From contig OZ237764.1 in the NCBI GenBank assembly GCA_965178125.1, forward strand, positions 248,001 through 312,000: a DNA stretch of 64,000 nt, written 5' to 3'. Source of the stretch: Bilabrum cf. latius (lineage: Eukaryota > Bigyra: Bicosoecida > Bigyra > Bicosoecida). Within the stretch, counting starts at the first letter, position 1. Each line of letters opens with the position of its first letter. Shown piece by piece: positions 22,649 to 32,955 of this stretch. A program made the position numbers and the translations under genes. Under the pieces are notes generated by a model that was not told the DNA's origin, searched no databases, and was given only the letters and a program-made list of their open reading frames with translations.

Positions 22649-25507
22649 ATGCCTGCACTTCTGAAGAACGTGAGTCTGCAGGCTGCTACAAGCGTTTTTG
22701 TGGAGTATTCACCCACGTGCTTGTTTCACTTCACGTGCTGGTTTTCCATGCTTTTGGAACGGACAGCCAAACGTAATATTTAACAGTAATCGGGTCGCTT
22801 GTGAACTATCGCTCCCACTGTTGCTCGTGTGCTTGATTTGTACGCAGAAAGTGCAATGTCGGCCGGCGGGTGAAGATCACCTGGTCCTGCGGATGTGCGG
22901 CACGGGGCAGGGGTGCGATGTGAGCGAGGCCACAACCGCCATTCAGGCGGTTGCTAGCCGACATGGAGCATCTATAACCATCGTACACGCGCATCATGAG
23001 CACCAGATGTCGCACACACACAGGGCCCTGCTCGAGGTGCGGTCCGAGAGCAGCAACAACAACGTTGACGGTTTCCATGCACGAGATTTCCTGAGCATCC
23101 AGCACACAGGTCTGCTTAGTATCGCCCGCCGTACTATGCCAGTAGAAACCGCCGAGGAGTCTGGGTTTCTCCACGGTGGCAGATACCTGCATGAGGAGTC
23201 TGCGTACCTGCCCGGTGTAGGCAGCTCAAAGATCCGCTATATGGCGATTCTTCGCAATGACACGATCGTTCTGGAAGAAAGGCCCGAGGTCGTCCGCATC
23301 GAATGCCCAGACGAATCTGATGATCTTACAGTTGTGTCTGCAGCGCCACTTCACCTTCAACCCGGCCAGCCGATTGCATTTGAGGCGGGGTGGGGATGTG
23401 CCGCAAGGAAAGGTAAAGGCGTGTACCAGGTGCGAATGGCCGGAGTATCTGTCTAGGAAGACGATGTCAAGTCTGAGCCTACGCCAACGGCGCAAACGGT
23501 TCTCGTAATCATGGCAGAAGACCCTGTGCCTGGCATCGATGCCAACACGGGCTTGCCTGTCTGGTCGACCAAGGTGCGCGCTGAAACGGTGCCAGCCAAC
23601 AGAGGGGCTGAGCTGCTGGATCTAAATTTTGAAATGGAGCCCGAGCCCGAGGTGTTGGAAGGCGAGACAACTGAGGAGCATGTTGCCCGGGTTCTAGCAT
23701 CGCCAATACACCAGCACGGTGGAAGGAGAGCCAGTGCGGTGGCTTGCGAAGACAAGACGGCCGGCCAGATGGAAACCACTGTCGTGGCGCTGAACTTCGA
23801 CTGCAGCGCAACCCTCTTCGAGTACGGATTCAACTGGAACTTCAAAACAGAGAAGGCCGTCTAGGACAAACTGAGTCTCGTGGGAGACTCAGTGTACTTC
23901 TCGGACACGTGAGCACAAGAAACTGTTGCCTGCATATGTAACTCCAGCTGCCTTGCAGGTTGATGCTCCGCCTATACCACTCGATGGAGTAAGCCAGTTG
24001 TCCTTTGATCGCTTGATCTCGTTGCAGGTACGCATACATCAAGGCCAAGTTGAAGTTTGCGTTCGCGGGGTATGCGTCGGCCTCGTCTGCTGGGGTGACC
24101 CGTATGATGGTGGAGCTCAGCGGAGATGCAAAAGTGAAGGCGGATCTCGTTCTGCAGCAAGACAAGCTCGAATCGACCAAGGGTATCAAGAAGTTTGGGG
24201 ATCCTGTGGCGCTCACCGAACGCACGCTCTCCGTAGCTGGTCTGCCGGTCACTATCGGTGGATCGGTACAGATGGGATCCAAGGCTGCCAACTCAGACGG
24301 TGCCGCTCCGCTAAAGCTGACTGTTGGTGCCACTGCTTCAGCTAGTGTCAAGCTTGGGTACAACTACGCAGAAACGCACAAGCTGAAGAGTGACCCGAAC
24401 TGCTTCTGCATTTCGGCTGTCTACACTGTCACTGGTGGGAGTACCGAGTACTGCTATGTGAATCAAGACTGCAGTGCAAGCGGCGTGACCTCTTGGCGCG
24501 GCTGGTCAACCAAGTACGCCCCGGCAGCTTCCGGCGATTTGACCGAGTGGTCGGAAAAAGCCATGATCTCGGAGGCCAGCTGGGGCTTTGAGTACCGCCC
24601 ACTCACCATTGCACAGGACAGCGCCAAGACTGGAATTGTCGCGGCAAGAAGCAAGGTGCACATCGGCCCCTACCTCGTTCTGATGCTGTACAAGAGCATC
24701 CCAATCAACGTGTTTCTTGGTGGTGAGCTCAGTCCTCACGTTGCCCCGACGTCGGGAACGCCTCCAGCTCTATCAACCGTGACTGTACCGTCCGGTTTGA
24801 AAAGGCGTCTGGGACTCACAACGGCTACATCGGAAGACGAAGGCGGGTTTACACCAGCCGGTGGTTCGCGACGGCTCGCCGGGGCGGCGTGTGCCGACTC
24901 AACCGTTGGCCTGGATGCTGGAGGGGTGCATCTCTCCCTCGGTGTTGGGGACGTCAAACTCAAGCTGAGTGAATTCATCAGTGCCCTAACAGACGTCACG
25001 CTGATGGAGGGCTTCGACTTGACGGACGTAAAGATGTCCGAATCGTCGAACCTCCTCAGCATCAAGGGAGCATGCGACGGCGCAACCAAACAGGTTGGCG
25101 CGACCGGAGGGGGTGACAGCGGAGGCAGTACCGGCGGAGGCAGTACCGGCGGAGACGGTGCCAGCGGAGGCAGCACCAGCGGAGGCAGCACCAGCGGAGG
25201 CAGTACCAAGAAGAAAAAGGGCAACGGAGGCGTCATTGCGGGTGCTGTAATTGGATCGCTGGTTGGAGTGGCCGCCCTGGGTGCTGCTGGCTTCTTCGTC
25301 TACACCACGTACTTTGGACCGCAAGCAGCAGCAGCAGCAGCAGCACCAGCCAGCAGTGGACCAGGAGCCGGCAACGTCGTGAACAACCCAATGAAGGATG
25401 CGCCGCAATCCAAAACCAAGGACGGAGATGCAGCGAAACCCAACTCGGATGCTGCCGCGAAACCCAACTTGGATGCTGCCGCGAAACCCTCTGCCTCCTC
25501 CGTGTGA
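22649..25507 (+). CDS. Type I single-pass membrane protein, unknown family
   Basis: Exons 22848-23908, 23959-23988 and 24028-25507, with introns of 50 and 39 bp whose phases match. An upstream 7-codon exon at 22649-22669 (donor GTGAGT, phase 0) is my best guess for the start, but a hydrophobic stretch just before 22848 (LSLPLLLVCLICTQ) could instead be a signal peptide read from another exon. Two TAGs are in frame (after AGVSV and TEKAV). The ectodomain is Cys-containing and beta-like; a Gly/Ser/Thr-rich stalk with GGSTSGGSTSGGST repeats (about 25100-25210) is followed by a basic KKKKGN, one TM segment (25228-25315) and an Ala/Pro/Lys-rich tail with NSDAAAKPN repeats. Stop TGA. Probably a cell-surface glycoprotein. 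Function unknown. Confidence 0.75.
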
Positions 25508-26003
25508 ATTATTGCGATCAGATCCTGCGAGCGTTTGCAGCATAGTTGTTGCACACGCGAGTGGGAGCCTTGGCGGGCCTCAGCCTGCCCTGCGTGTCAA
25601 TTGAAGTCAGATCCTGGATCAGTGATCCTCTACACAGTTTTGCCTGGCTCGGCATCCCCCTGGACCCAGCGTTGGAGGGAAGCTTGCGTTTGTTTGCCCT
25701 ATCCTGGATGCCTGGGCTAAATTGTGAGCACAAATTGTCGATATCCCGCCCGGATCCGGATCCTGGATCTTCTTCAATTTTTGTGAAAGTAGGCTACGGG
25801 TTACCCTGAATTAAGGTTAAGACAGCCAGCCTTACAAACATGCATCAAAAGACCACCGAATGGGTGAACTCCTTCTGTGGATGCGGTCCACCGCACAAGA
25901 CCCACCTGCCCCCCATCCCCTCCCCATGAGCCAGCCAAACCTCCCGATCGGGTGGCCAGGTTCTAGTTTGATCCAGGCGCACTACCAGACCTGTCTAGCT
26001 TCC
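25508..26003. other. Convergent intergenic region
   Basis: Between the ends of a plus-strand membrane protein gene and the minus-strand bZIP gene. If the bZIP TAA were read as sense, its frame would extend here to a TGA at 25845. Otherwise no coding signal. Confidence 0.4.
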
Positions 26004-26855
26004 TTAGGGATGCCCACCTTTGACCTGTTGCTAGTGCGCAGACATGGTGCTCCGAATCGTCGTCGCGCTCTAGTCTGACCCTCGATATGCCTCCATTGAC
26101 GACACAGAGCTGCCACCAGTGGCAGTTCCCAGCCCTGCCCCGGGCAAGTTCCCACCCAGAGACCGCACCACATCCTGCCTCCATTGCGGCTTCACCGCTT
26201 GATCTCCTGCAGCCGCAGAGCTGCCCTATGCGACTCCCGTTGTTCCTTCGACAGCACCGCTTGACCCTGCCTCGACCATCCCCATCGACGGTCCGAGGCT
26301 CAGAGCACCACCTACGCCCAGCGCTGCGCCGCGAGGCGTACCGCTGGTTTCGGTGCCAGGCACAGGCACAGGCACAGGCACCGTGTCGGAGGACACACTC
26401 GCCACACCGGGTGGCGCCATCCCGCCACCCGCTGGCATTTGTGGGGGAGAACCGTGTTGAGCGCCGGCTTGGCCTTGCGCATGCGCTGGTTTGACTGCGC
26501 CGGGGCTGCTACCCTTGCCCGAGGGCAGATGAACCGCCCCGCCACCCGTCGCACCGTGCGACGCACCCTCCTCGGCTTCCACTCTAGGGCTGTCCCCGCT
26601 CCTGAGGCTCATGAGGATGTCTGACACGGCGTGTCTCTCTTGACTCTCAAACCGGCCCTGCGAGCTGTCCGAGCCCGAACCCGAGCCCTGCGCGTTGTCG
26701 CTGTCGTTGCCGGTATCTGCACCTGATGAGCTCGAGTTCGTGTGGCTTGATTGCCTCCGACGGCGGCCATTTTTCCGACCTGACCGACGGGAGCGGCTCG
26801 CCGTCAGCTGCAAGCGAGGCGGCGGGGCACCGCTCGTGCCAGACCTCGATTGCTA

Positions 26856-26889
<34 letters not shown>

Positions 26890-27968
26890 CCAAAATCCCC
26901 TCCCAGACTGCTTCTCGCCCCATCTCCTGCGGATCGGCCCACCGCACCTCCGGGCCCCCCATCTCTCGCGCCACCAGGACCCATCCCCATCCCGAGCCCG
27001 AGCCCCAGCCCAGTTCCCGTGGAGGTCGGTGACGTGGCATCGGGCATGCCCGCGTCCGAGCCGGAGCGGCCGCCCGCGGTGCCGGCGCCGGTTGCGGTGC
27101 TGGCCCGTCCAGCCGATGCCGACCCACCTCCAGTACGCATCGCACTGTCGCCGGTAGAACCAGAGGAGGAGGCCACGGAGGGTCCACGCACGCGCTGCCG
27201 ACCAGTCCCAGCAGCACGGGATGATCCTTGCGCGAGGCTCGGTTGTCGACCGGATAGCCCAGCGACAAGCGAGGCATCTGCTACCATGGGGTAACCAAAC
27301 CTCGCGTCGTTCGGCTGGGAGGACTTTTGGGAGCCCTCGGAATGCGCCCCCGTGGCCTCGGGTTGGCTTCTCCACTCTGGGCGCATCCCTTGCTCCACTC
27401 TAAGCCTGTAGTTCTCGGCAAGCAAGCTTTGATTTTCACTAACAAGTCCATTCACTCTGCGCAGAAAAAAAACGGATTGGGAGAGCACGGGTGCTCGGGC
27501 ATGGGCCAGGACAGATCAACCTTGCACTTTCGTTCGAATCCCTTTCTGCTTCACTACTGCTGGTACGCGACAGGATCAAGCCTATCATCGCGTACCCTCA
27601 AATAATCATCAAACATAAAGTCGATCAAGTCGACGCAAGCGAGAGACTCTACCGGCTGCTGCACTTAAGCATGTATTTTTCTACTGTCACGTGGCAGATG
27701 TCAACACTTCAACTGCAAGCTCGCTGCTACAAAATATCAATGAAATGCGCTGGAATGCGTCTCACTGTACTTTAAGTTGATCTACTCTCGATTCTAGGTC
27801 CTGAACGTGCCTTCTTTTTCGTTCTCGTGAAGCTGCAGCGCTCTCCCGGTTCCGGAGCTTTCTTGCTGCCGCCTTGTCATGTCTGGCTGCCTCTCGCAAC
27901 TCCTCTTCATCTGGAGCTCTCCCTCGTTTCCTTGATGTAACCTTTTTACCCTTTCCAACTCCAGACAT
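26004..27968 (-). CDS. bZIP transcription factor
   Basis: 551 residues: exon 1 27766-27968 and exon 2 26004-27456. The 309-bp intron (GTGAGA..GCGCAG) falls inside the leucine zipper and splits a Gln codon. The basic region reads KLRNRESAAASRERKRR with the invariant N-x7-R spacing. After splicing the zipper has Leu at perfect heptads: DLESRVDQL, KVQVNGL, VSENQSL, LAENYRL. The rest is Ser/Gly-rich disorder with a polySer run (CTG repeats on the plus strand, about 26860-26882) and Q/P-rich potential activation sequence. In-frame TAGs follow the polySer run (26850), TTGVA (26226), YRGSD and MSAH. The end I chose is TAA at 26004-26006, the only TAA stop I assign in this window. bZIP proteins bind DNA as dimers in the nucleus. 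Confidence 0.88.
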
Positions 27969-28219
27969 GATCGGTTTCGACACCCGTGTATTGATGTGTA
28001 AGCGATGGGACTCACGTGAGGAAAGCGAAGCACGCCAGGGCCTGCGGTTCGCTGCAAGCGGTGAAGGTTCCTTGATCAGCCTGATGGCCCAGTGATGGGG
28101 CAGCCATTGGGGCTTGCCACAATGAATAGAATGATGCTTACAAACAAATTTTGTGTCAGCCACATCACAAACTTGCAGCCCACTTGCACTGGGCCCACCC
28201 ACCCAACGAGCCGGGCCCT
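27969..28219. other. Intergenic region between tandem minus-strand genes
   Basis: Short spacer between the sulfotransferase 3' end and the bZIP start, presumably holding the bZIP promoter. No gene seen. Confidence 0.4.
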
Positions 28220-31200
28220 TCAGGTCCCCTTCCATCCGGTCTTGACCCCAAGCATCGCCTCCAGGGCGCGATTGTACGGACGGTAAAACGCCGCCAGCTC
28301 CGCCTCTACGTCCTTAGGGATGGGTTGGTACCCTCCTTGCAGGGCCCACCCGCTGGCGTCCTCAAAGCGAGGGTACAGGAGGGCGAAGTGCTCCCCCATG
28401 CTCTCCTCCGTCGTGGACGCAAAGTCGAAGGGAGACAGGCCCAGGAAGTCCGTCACGCGACGCATCGTGCCGTTCGCGTCTCTTTTAAGCTCCGAATCCA
28501 GCAGCACCAGCACCCGCTCCCTGGGCAGGTGGCCGAGTAACCTCCTCAGGTGGGGGGCATACATTCCCCTGAGCAAAAAGTCCCTCGCTATGTTGGAGCC
28601 TGTTCCCTGGGGCCAGCACCCGGGGGTTGACCCCACTGTGGGGCGCAGGGTGGGGTTGCGTCCGCTGCTCAGTGCGGCGGTCACTTTATCCACCACCTCG
28701 GGATCCACGAGAGGGGCTGCATCGGCGAAGGCAGCGCCGAACCACAGGCTGCCGGACTCTGCACCGGCTCTCTCCGCCACGTCAACCACGTCAGGGCGAC
28801 GGCCTGACCCAGTGTCGTTGGCTACCTCTCTCGCCGCCAGAGCCGCCGCAATGGGCTGCACCCTGGCCCACCCTTCGTCCTGGATGCACACCATGTCTCT
28901 GGTATCCAGCCCGATAGCCCCCGCTTGCGCCCCCGCCTTCCTCGCCTGCCTCACGTCCCCTTTGACCACCCCCAGGCCCATGGACGAGTCGTGCACGAAC
29001 CGCTCCAGTCGGTTGGCAAGCGCCAGTGCCTCTCTTGAGAGGCCAGCCTCCTGGGCATCACCAGGCCCAGCCGAGCCGTGGCCACCGCCCCAGCCCAGCC
29101 AGGTCCCGTCGCTGGCCCGCCCCCTGTTTTTGCCCTCTTCAACACCCCCCTTGCCATGACTCTCATCAAGCCCCTCTTCATTGTTCGACCCATCCCTCCT
29201 CGCCTAGCCCTAGCCCTAGCCCTAGCCCTCGCTGGCATGGGCATGGTGGTGATCACCATCGTCCTCCCCCCGCAGCATGTCGTCCTCCCAGGGAACAAGA
29301 GAACCCTCCCTATAGCCTCCCTGTTGGGGAAAACGATGCGCACCCCCCCGCACCGGCCCGTTAGCCCCCCTTTTCGCTGTTCCCCAGAAAATCTTACCCA
29401 GCCACTCCACCCACCCACCCCCGCCTGCCCCTTCTTCAGCACCAAGCCCGGCCCCATCCCCATCCCCCTCTTCAGCACCAAGCCCGGCCCCATCCCCATC
29501 CCCCTCTTCAGCACCAAGCCCGGCCCCATCCCCATCCCCCTCTTCAGCACCAAGCCCGGCCCCATCCCCATCCCCCTCTTCAGCACCAAGCCCGGCCCCA
29601 TCCCCATCCCCGAGTTGGCGCCAGCCATGTGCGACAGAGTGGCCGCCCCCCGCAACACTGGGTAGCGCCAGGCCACTGCCGGGGGCAGGCCACCCCGCTC
29701 TCTGTCGGGGTACAGCCGCCGCCCCCGATTGATCGCCCTGCTCATATCCGCCCTCTGAGCCCACTCGGTGCGCGTGCTTCACCCCATGCTCCAGAGCTGC
29801 ACGAGCCGAGGCTGCCGCGAAGCCGCTCAGAGCCCGGTTCCTGCCCCCCACGACCCCCCCCCGCAGCAGTCGCAGCAGGTGCCACTTCCTCCTCTGCCCC
29901 AGGCTGCGCCCCCGCCAGGTTCTCCTAAAGGACGCCTCCCATTCCACGGGCCCACCGGCTGGCACGACCTCCCTGCCCTCGTTGTCCCACACGTCCTCTT
30001 CGCCCCCGAGACCAGCATCCGCAGCGGCGGACCCGGAGAAAGGAGGCACGAGCGCGGGGTGCAGGAAACCGGAAGTGCTCCTGGCCGCCAGCTCGATGGC
30101 GGAGGCTGGAGACCGCGGCTGCACGAGGCTCCCCGTCAGGCGCTGCGCGGTGAGCCACAGGTGGTCCTCCAGCCGACGGCGGGCGATCGGCCCCCGGTCT
30201 AGCCAGGGCAGGGCGGGATCTGCCTTTCCCGGCATCCTGCGCATGTTGGGGAGCCGCCGGGTGCCGATGGGGGGCTGCTTGGGGTTGCCGAACCCATCGT
30301 GGCCCGGCTGTTCCCCATGGACGAGAGCCCTGGACACGGCCCCTGGGTCTCGCATGGCCGACATGGCCAGTCCTAAGGGCGCCTCCAGGGTGCTTTTGAT
30401 CCGGTCAACCTCTCCCGGGCCCACTCGGCCCCACGCTCCGGCTTGCTGCAGTTCTTTGACTTCAGCGTGTGCCGTCTCCAGGTCGATGGGATCCAGTCCC
30501 AGCGCAGGAGGCCCCACGCCTGTGCCAGTCGACACGGATGACAGCACACGGCCGGGGCCAGACAGGGCCACGCGCCTCTCTGACGAGTTCCGCCACCCGC
30601 TGGAGCACCCGCCACCAAATAGCGCTGTGGGTTGCGCTTGGGGCCGCTGTCTCTTCGTAGGCTTGGAGGGGCCGCCACTTCCTGGGTCTTGCTGTTGCTG
30701 ACCATGCTGCTGGATCAATGGGGCGGTCAACAGCTGGGCCTATCGGCGGGTTGCAACCGCCTACGCTTGTTCCCTGGTTTGAGCCACGTGGTGGTCCGGT
30801 TCATCGCATGGCTCCAGGCACCTGGAGGCCAGCGCAATTTCGGTTGCAACCGCGTCCCTGAGGCTCTGCTCCACCTCTGCTCTGGTGGTGGGGTCTGTGA
30901 AGCAGCGGAGGTAGCTGTCCATCGGTGCGTGCTCAACGGATATGTTGGGGCCATCCACTGAGGAGGGGGCTAGCATTCGCTGAGACGTTCGGCTTGCTCC
31001 GCTGGGGGTACCGCCCCTTGTCGAGTTGCTCGCGGCGCTCTCAGCCTGCAGCTGCCTGCTCCCCGCCCCGCTCTCCTACAGCTGCACGTTGATGGGGGGC
31101 AGGCCTGGAGCTCCCAGAGATACCTCCAGGGACTGCAGCGTGGCTTCTGCGTGCAGCCGCAGGCCCGTCCTCGCTGTGCCAAGCACTCCCATGACGGCTG

Positions 31201-32470
31201 CCCTACCTCGGCTCGCGCTCTGCCTGGGAGTCTGCAGCAAGCGGAGTGCAATGCACTGTGGCGCATGCCTGTTCTCCCGGACGAAGTCACGGAGGGCCTT
31301 CCACCCCTGTCGGTTTCCTCCGAGCACCTGCTCCGCTTCCTCGTTTCCCTCCCCTCTAACCAGCCTCCCCACACAACCCTCAATGTTCCCTGTCAGGTGC
31401 TGCCACTGCTACGACTCGCCGCCTAGCCGCCTCTGCCCGCCGTCTACCTACCGCTGGTGTTCCTGCCCTCCATCTAGAAGGGCCCCTGCCTGCCCGGCAC
31501 TGTGGGCTTCAGATTCCGACAGTCCGCGACCGGGCTCACTCGTCACACCGCCCGTATGACCGCGGCGGAGGGCCTGCCCTCCTGCTCTGTTCCTCAGCTA
31601 CTCCCGGTGCCACGCGCCCCCTCCGCCCCCTCCTGCAGCGCCGGGTACTGAGCCCGAGCCTGGCGGGCTGCCGGCTCCTGTCAGGCTGGCAGCAGCTACA
31701 GCAGCTGCAGTCCCATCTCCTCTCAGATCGAGTCCTTCTTCCTGCAAGCAGTACTAGACGGCAGCGTGCGTGGCGGCCAGGAGCTGCTGGTTCCGCCTGT
31801 ACGCCTTGCTCCGCACGCGTCGCAGTTTCATCTGCCACTCCGAATAGAACCTGTCAACAGGGTCACGGAGCACGAGAATGACGCGGGCATCCGGCCAGAG
31901 GGCTGCAACTCCGTGCCCGAACGAATCGTGGGACATGTATGCAGGCGTAGCCTCGCCTGTTATTTGCCACCGCACGCGCTGCTGGAAGCGGCCTCCGATC
32001 TTTTCAGTGCGATCCGTGCTGGATGGGGCGTCCAAGTCAGGATCCATGATAGCATGGGGAAGCTGTGACGCACTCCACGCTAAGGTTTTACCTCTGTCGA
32101 AGAAGTGCAGTTCCTTACTTCGTGTCGGTGCCACGGATGGATGCATTGTCAGGTAGCTGAACAGCGCAGAGCTCCCTGACTTCTGCGCTCCCGCTATCAC
32201 AAAGGATGGCAGACAAAATGAATATTTACTGACTGGTTGACCCTGGCAGCAGCACTGCATGTTCCGCGTTGCCGTTGAGGGGCTTTGCTTCCATTCACAA
32301 ACGAGCTGGGAAACGAAGCCTCTGTTTATGGTAGACTGGTGCAAATCCAAGTCCAAGCTTGGACCGCATGGCTTCCCAAGCTCTGCAGATGAAGAATCCG
32401 ACCGAAATGGGAGCGTGCTACTAGCACAGACAACCACATGCGCAGCAGCAAGGATTGCAGCGGAAAGCAT
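28220..32470 (-). CDS. Heparan-sulfate-type sulfotransferase with giant internal insertion
   Basis: 1,416 residues, one exon, ATG 32470 to TGA 28220. The N-terminus (MLSAAILAAAHVVVCASS) is a signal anchor or peptide, placing the enzyme in the Golgi lumen. The PAPS 5'-phosphosulfate loop is FVIAGAQKSGSSALFSYL (residues about 90-107) and the 3'-phosphate site is RVILVLRDPVDRFYSEW (about 203-219). The C-terminal half of the same fold appears only at about residues 1275-1416 (GMYAPHLRRLLGHLPRERVL, then VTDFLGLSPFDF). Between them lie about 1,000 residues of low-complexity Gly/Ala/Arg/Gln sequence with many in-frame TAGs and a 12-residue repeat. All segments share one frame, which argues for a single gene rather than two. 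Family: PAPS-dependent sulfotransferases acting on glycans, NDST/HS3ST-like. Substrate unknown. Confidence 0.82.
29204..29227 (-). repeat. (TAGGGC)4 microsatellite encoding Gln-Gly
   Basis: Plus-strand CTAGCC units at 29204, 29210, 29216 and 29222. On the coding strand this is four in-frame TAG-GGC pairs inside the sulfotransferase insertion, decoded as (Gln-Gly)4. It resembles a telomere-like hexamer but is internal and in frame. Confidence 0.9.
29434..29613 (-). repeat. Five-copy 36-bp tandem repeat in sulfotransferase
   Basis: Units begin at 29434, 29470, 29506, 29542 and 29578 with near-perfect identity. Coding strand reads GDGDGAGLGAEE per unit. Part of the insertion that splits the catalytic domain. 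Confidence 0.95.
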
Positions 32471-32955
32471 TCTCCAAGTGTGTTGCCGCTCCAGGTGGTC
32501 AACACTAGCCTGAAACTTATCGCATCAACACCCTCCTGGGTGTTAGAGTCTGTAATATTTAACTGTAAACTAGAATTATCCTTGCTAGACGTACAGAGAG
32601 TGTACCCAAGGAGTTGAAATCCTACAGAACGTGTCTCTCAAACCGGAAGCATCATGCGGCGGCGGCGGCCACTGGCAACGTCGATGCTGGATCGCTGCAG
32701 AGTAGCCTGCGGCAGCTACGGGTGCGACCATGGAGAGTGCCAATCCGGTACCGCAAGCAAATAACTCGCGTCTTTACCGCAATGCATGCGGTCTTACACC
32801 GCTTCATTCTCAAGGATAGGTACGCTACTGCCAGCAGCAGCCAAAAGCGGTCCGCACCGCGCCGCGCTAGCAAAGGCAAAAGCAAGTCTCCAGCCGTGAT
32901 CAAATGCGCTGGGTGCTACAACGAGCAACTCCACAGCACCATCGATGAACCCTCA
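32471..32955. other. Intergenic region between tandem minus-strand genes
   Basis: Contains an AT-rich stretch near 32520-32600 and a GCGGCGGCGG run near 32656. Short open frames on both strands look like chance. Presumably the sulfotransferase promoter and the 3' end of the membrane protein gene. Confidence 0.4.
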
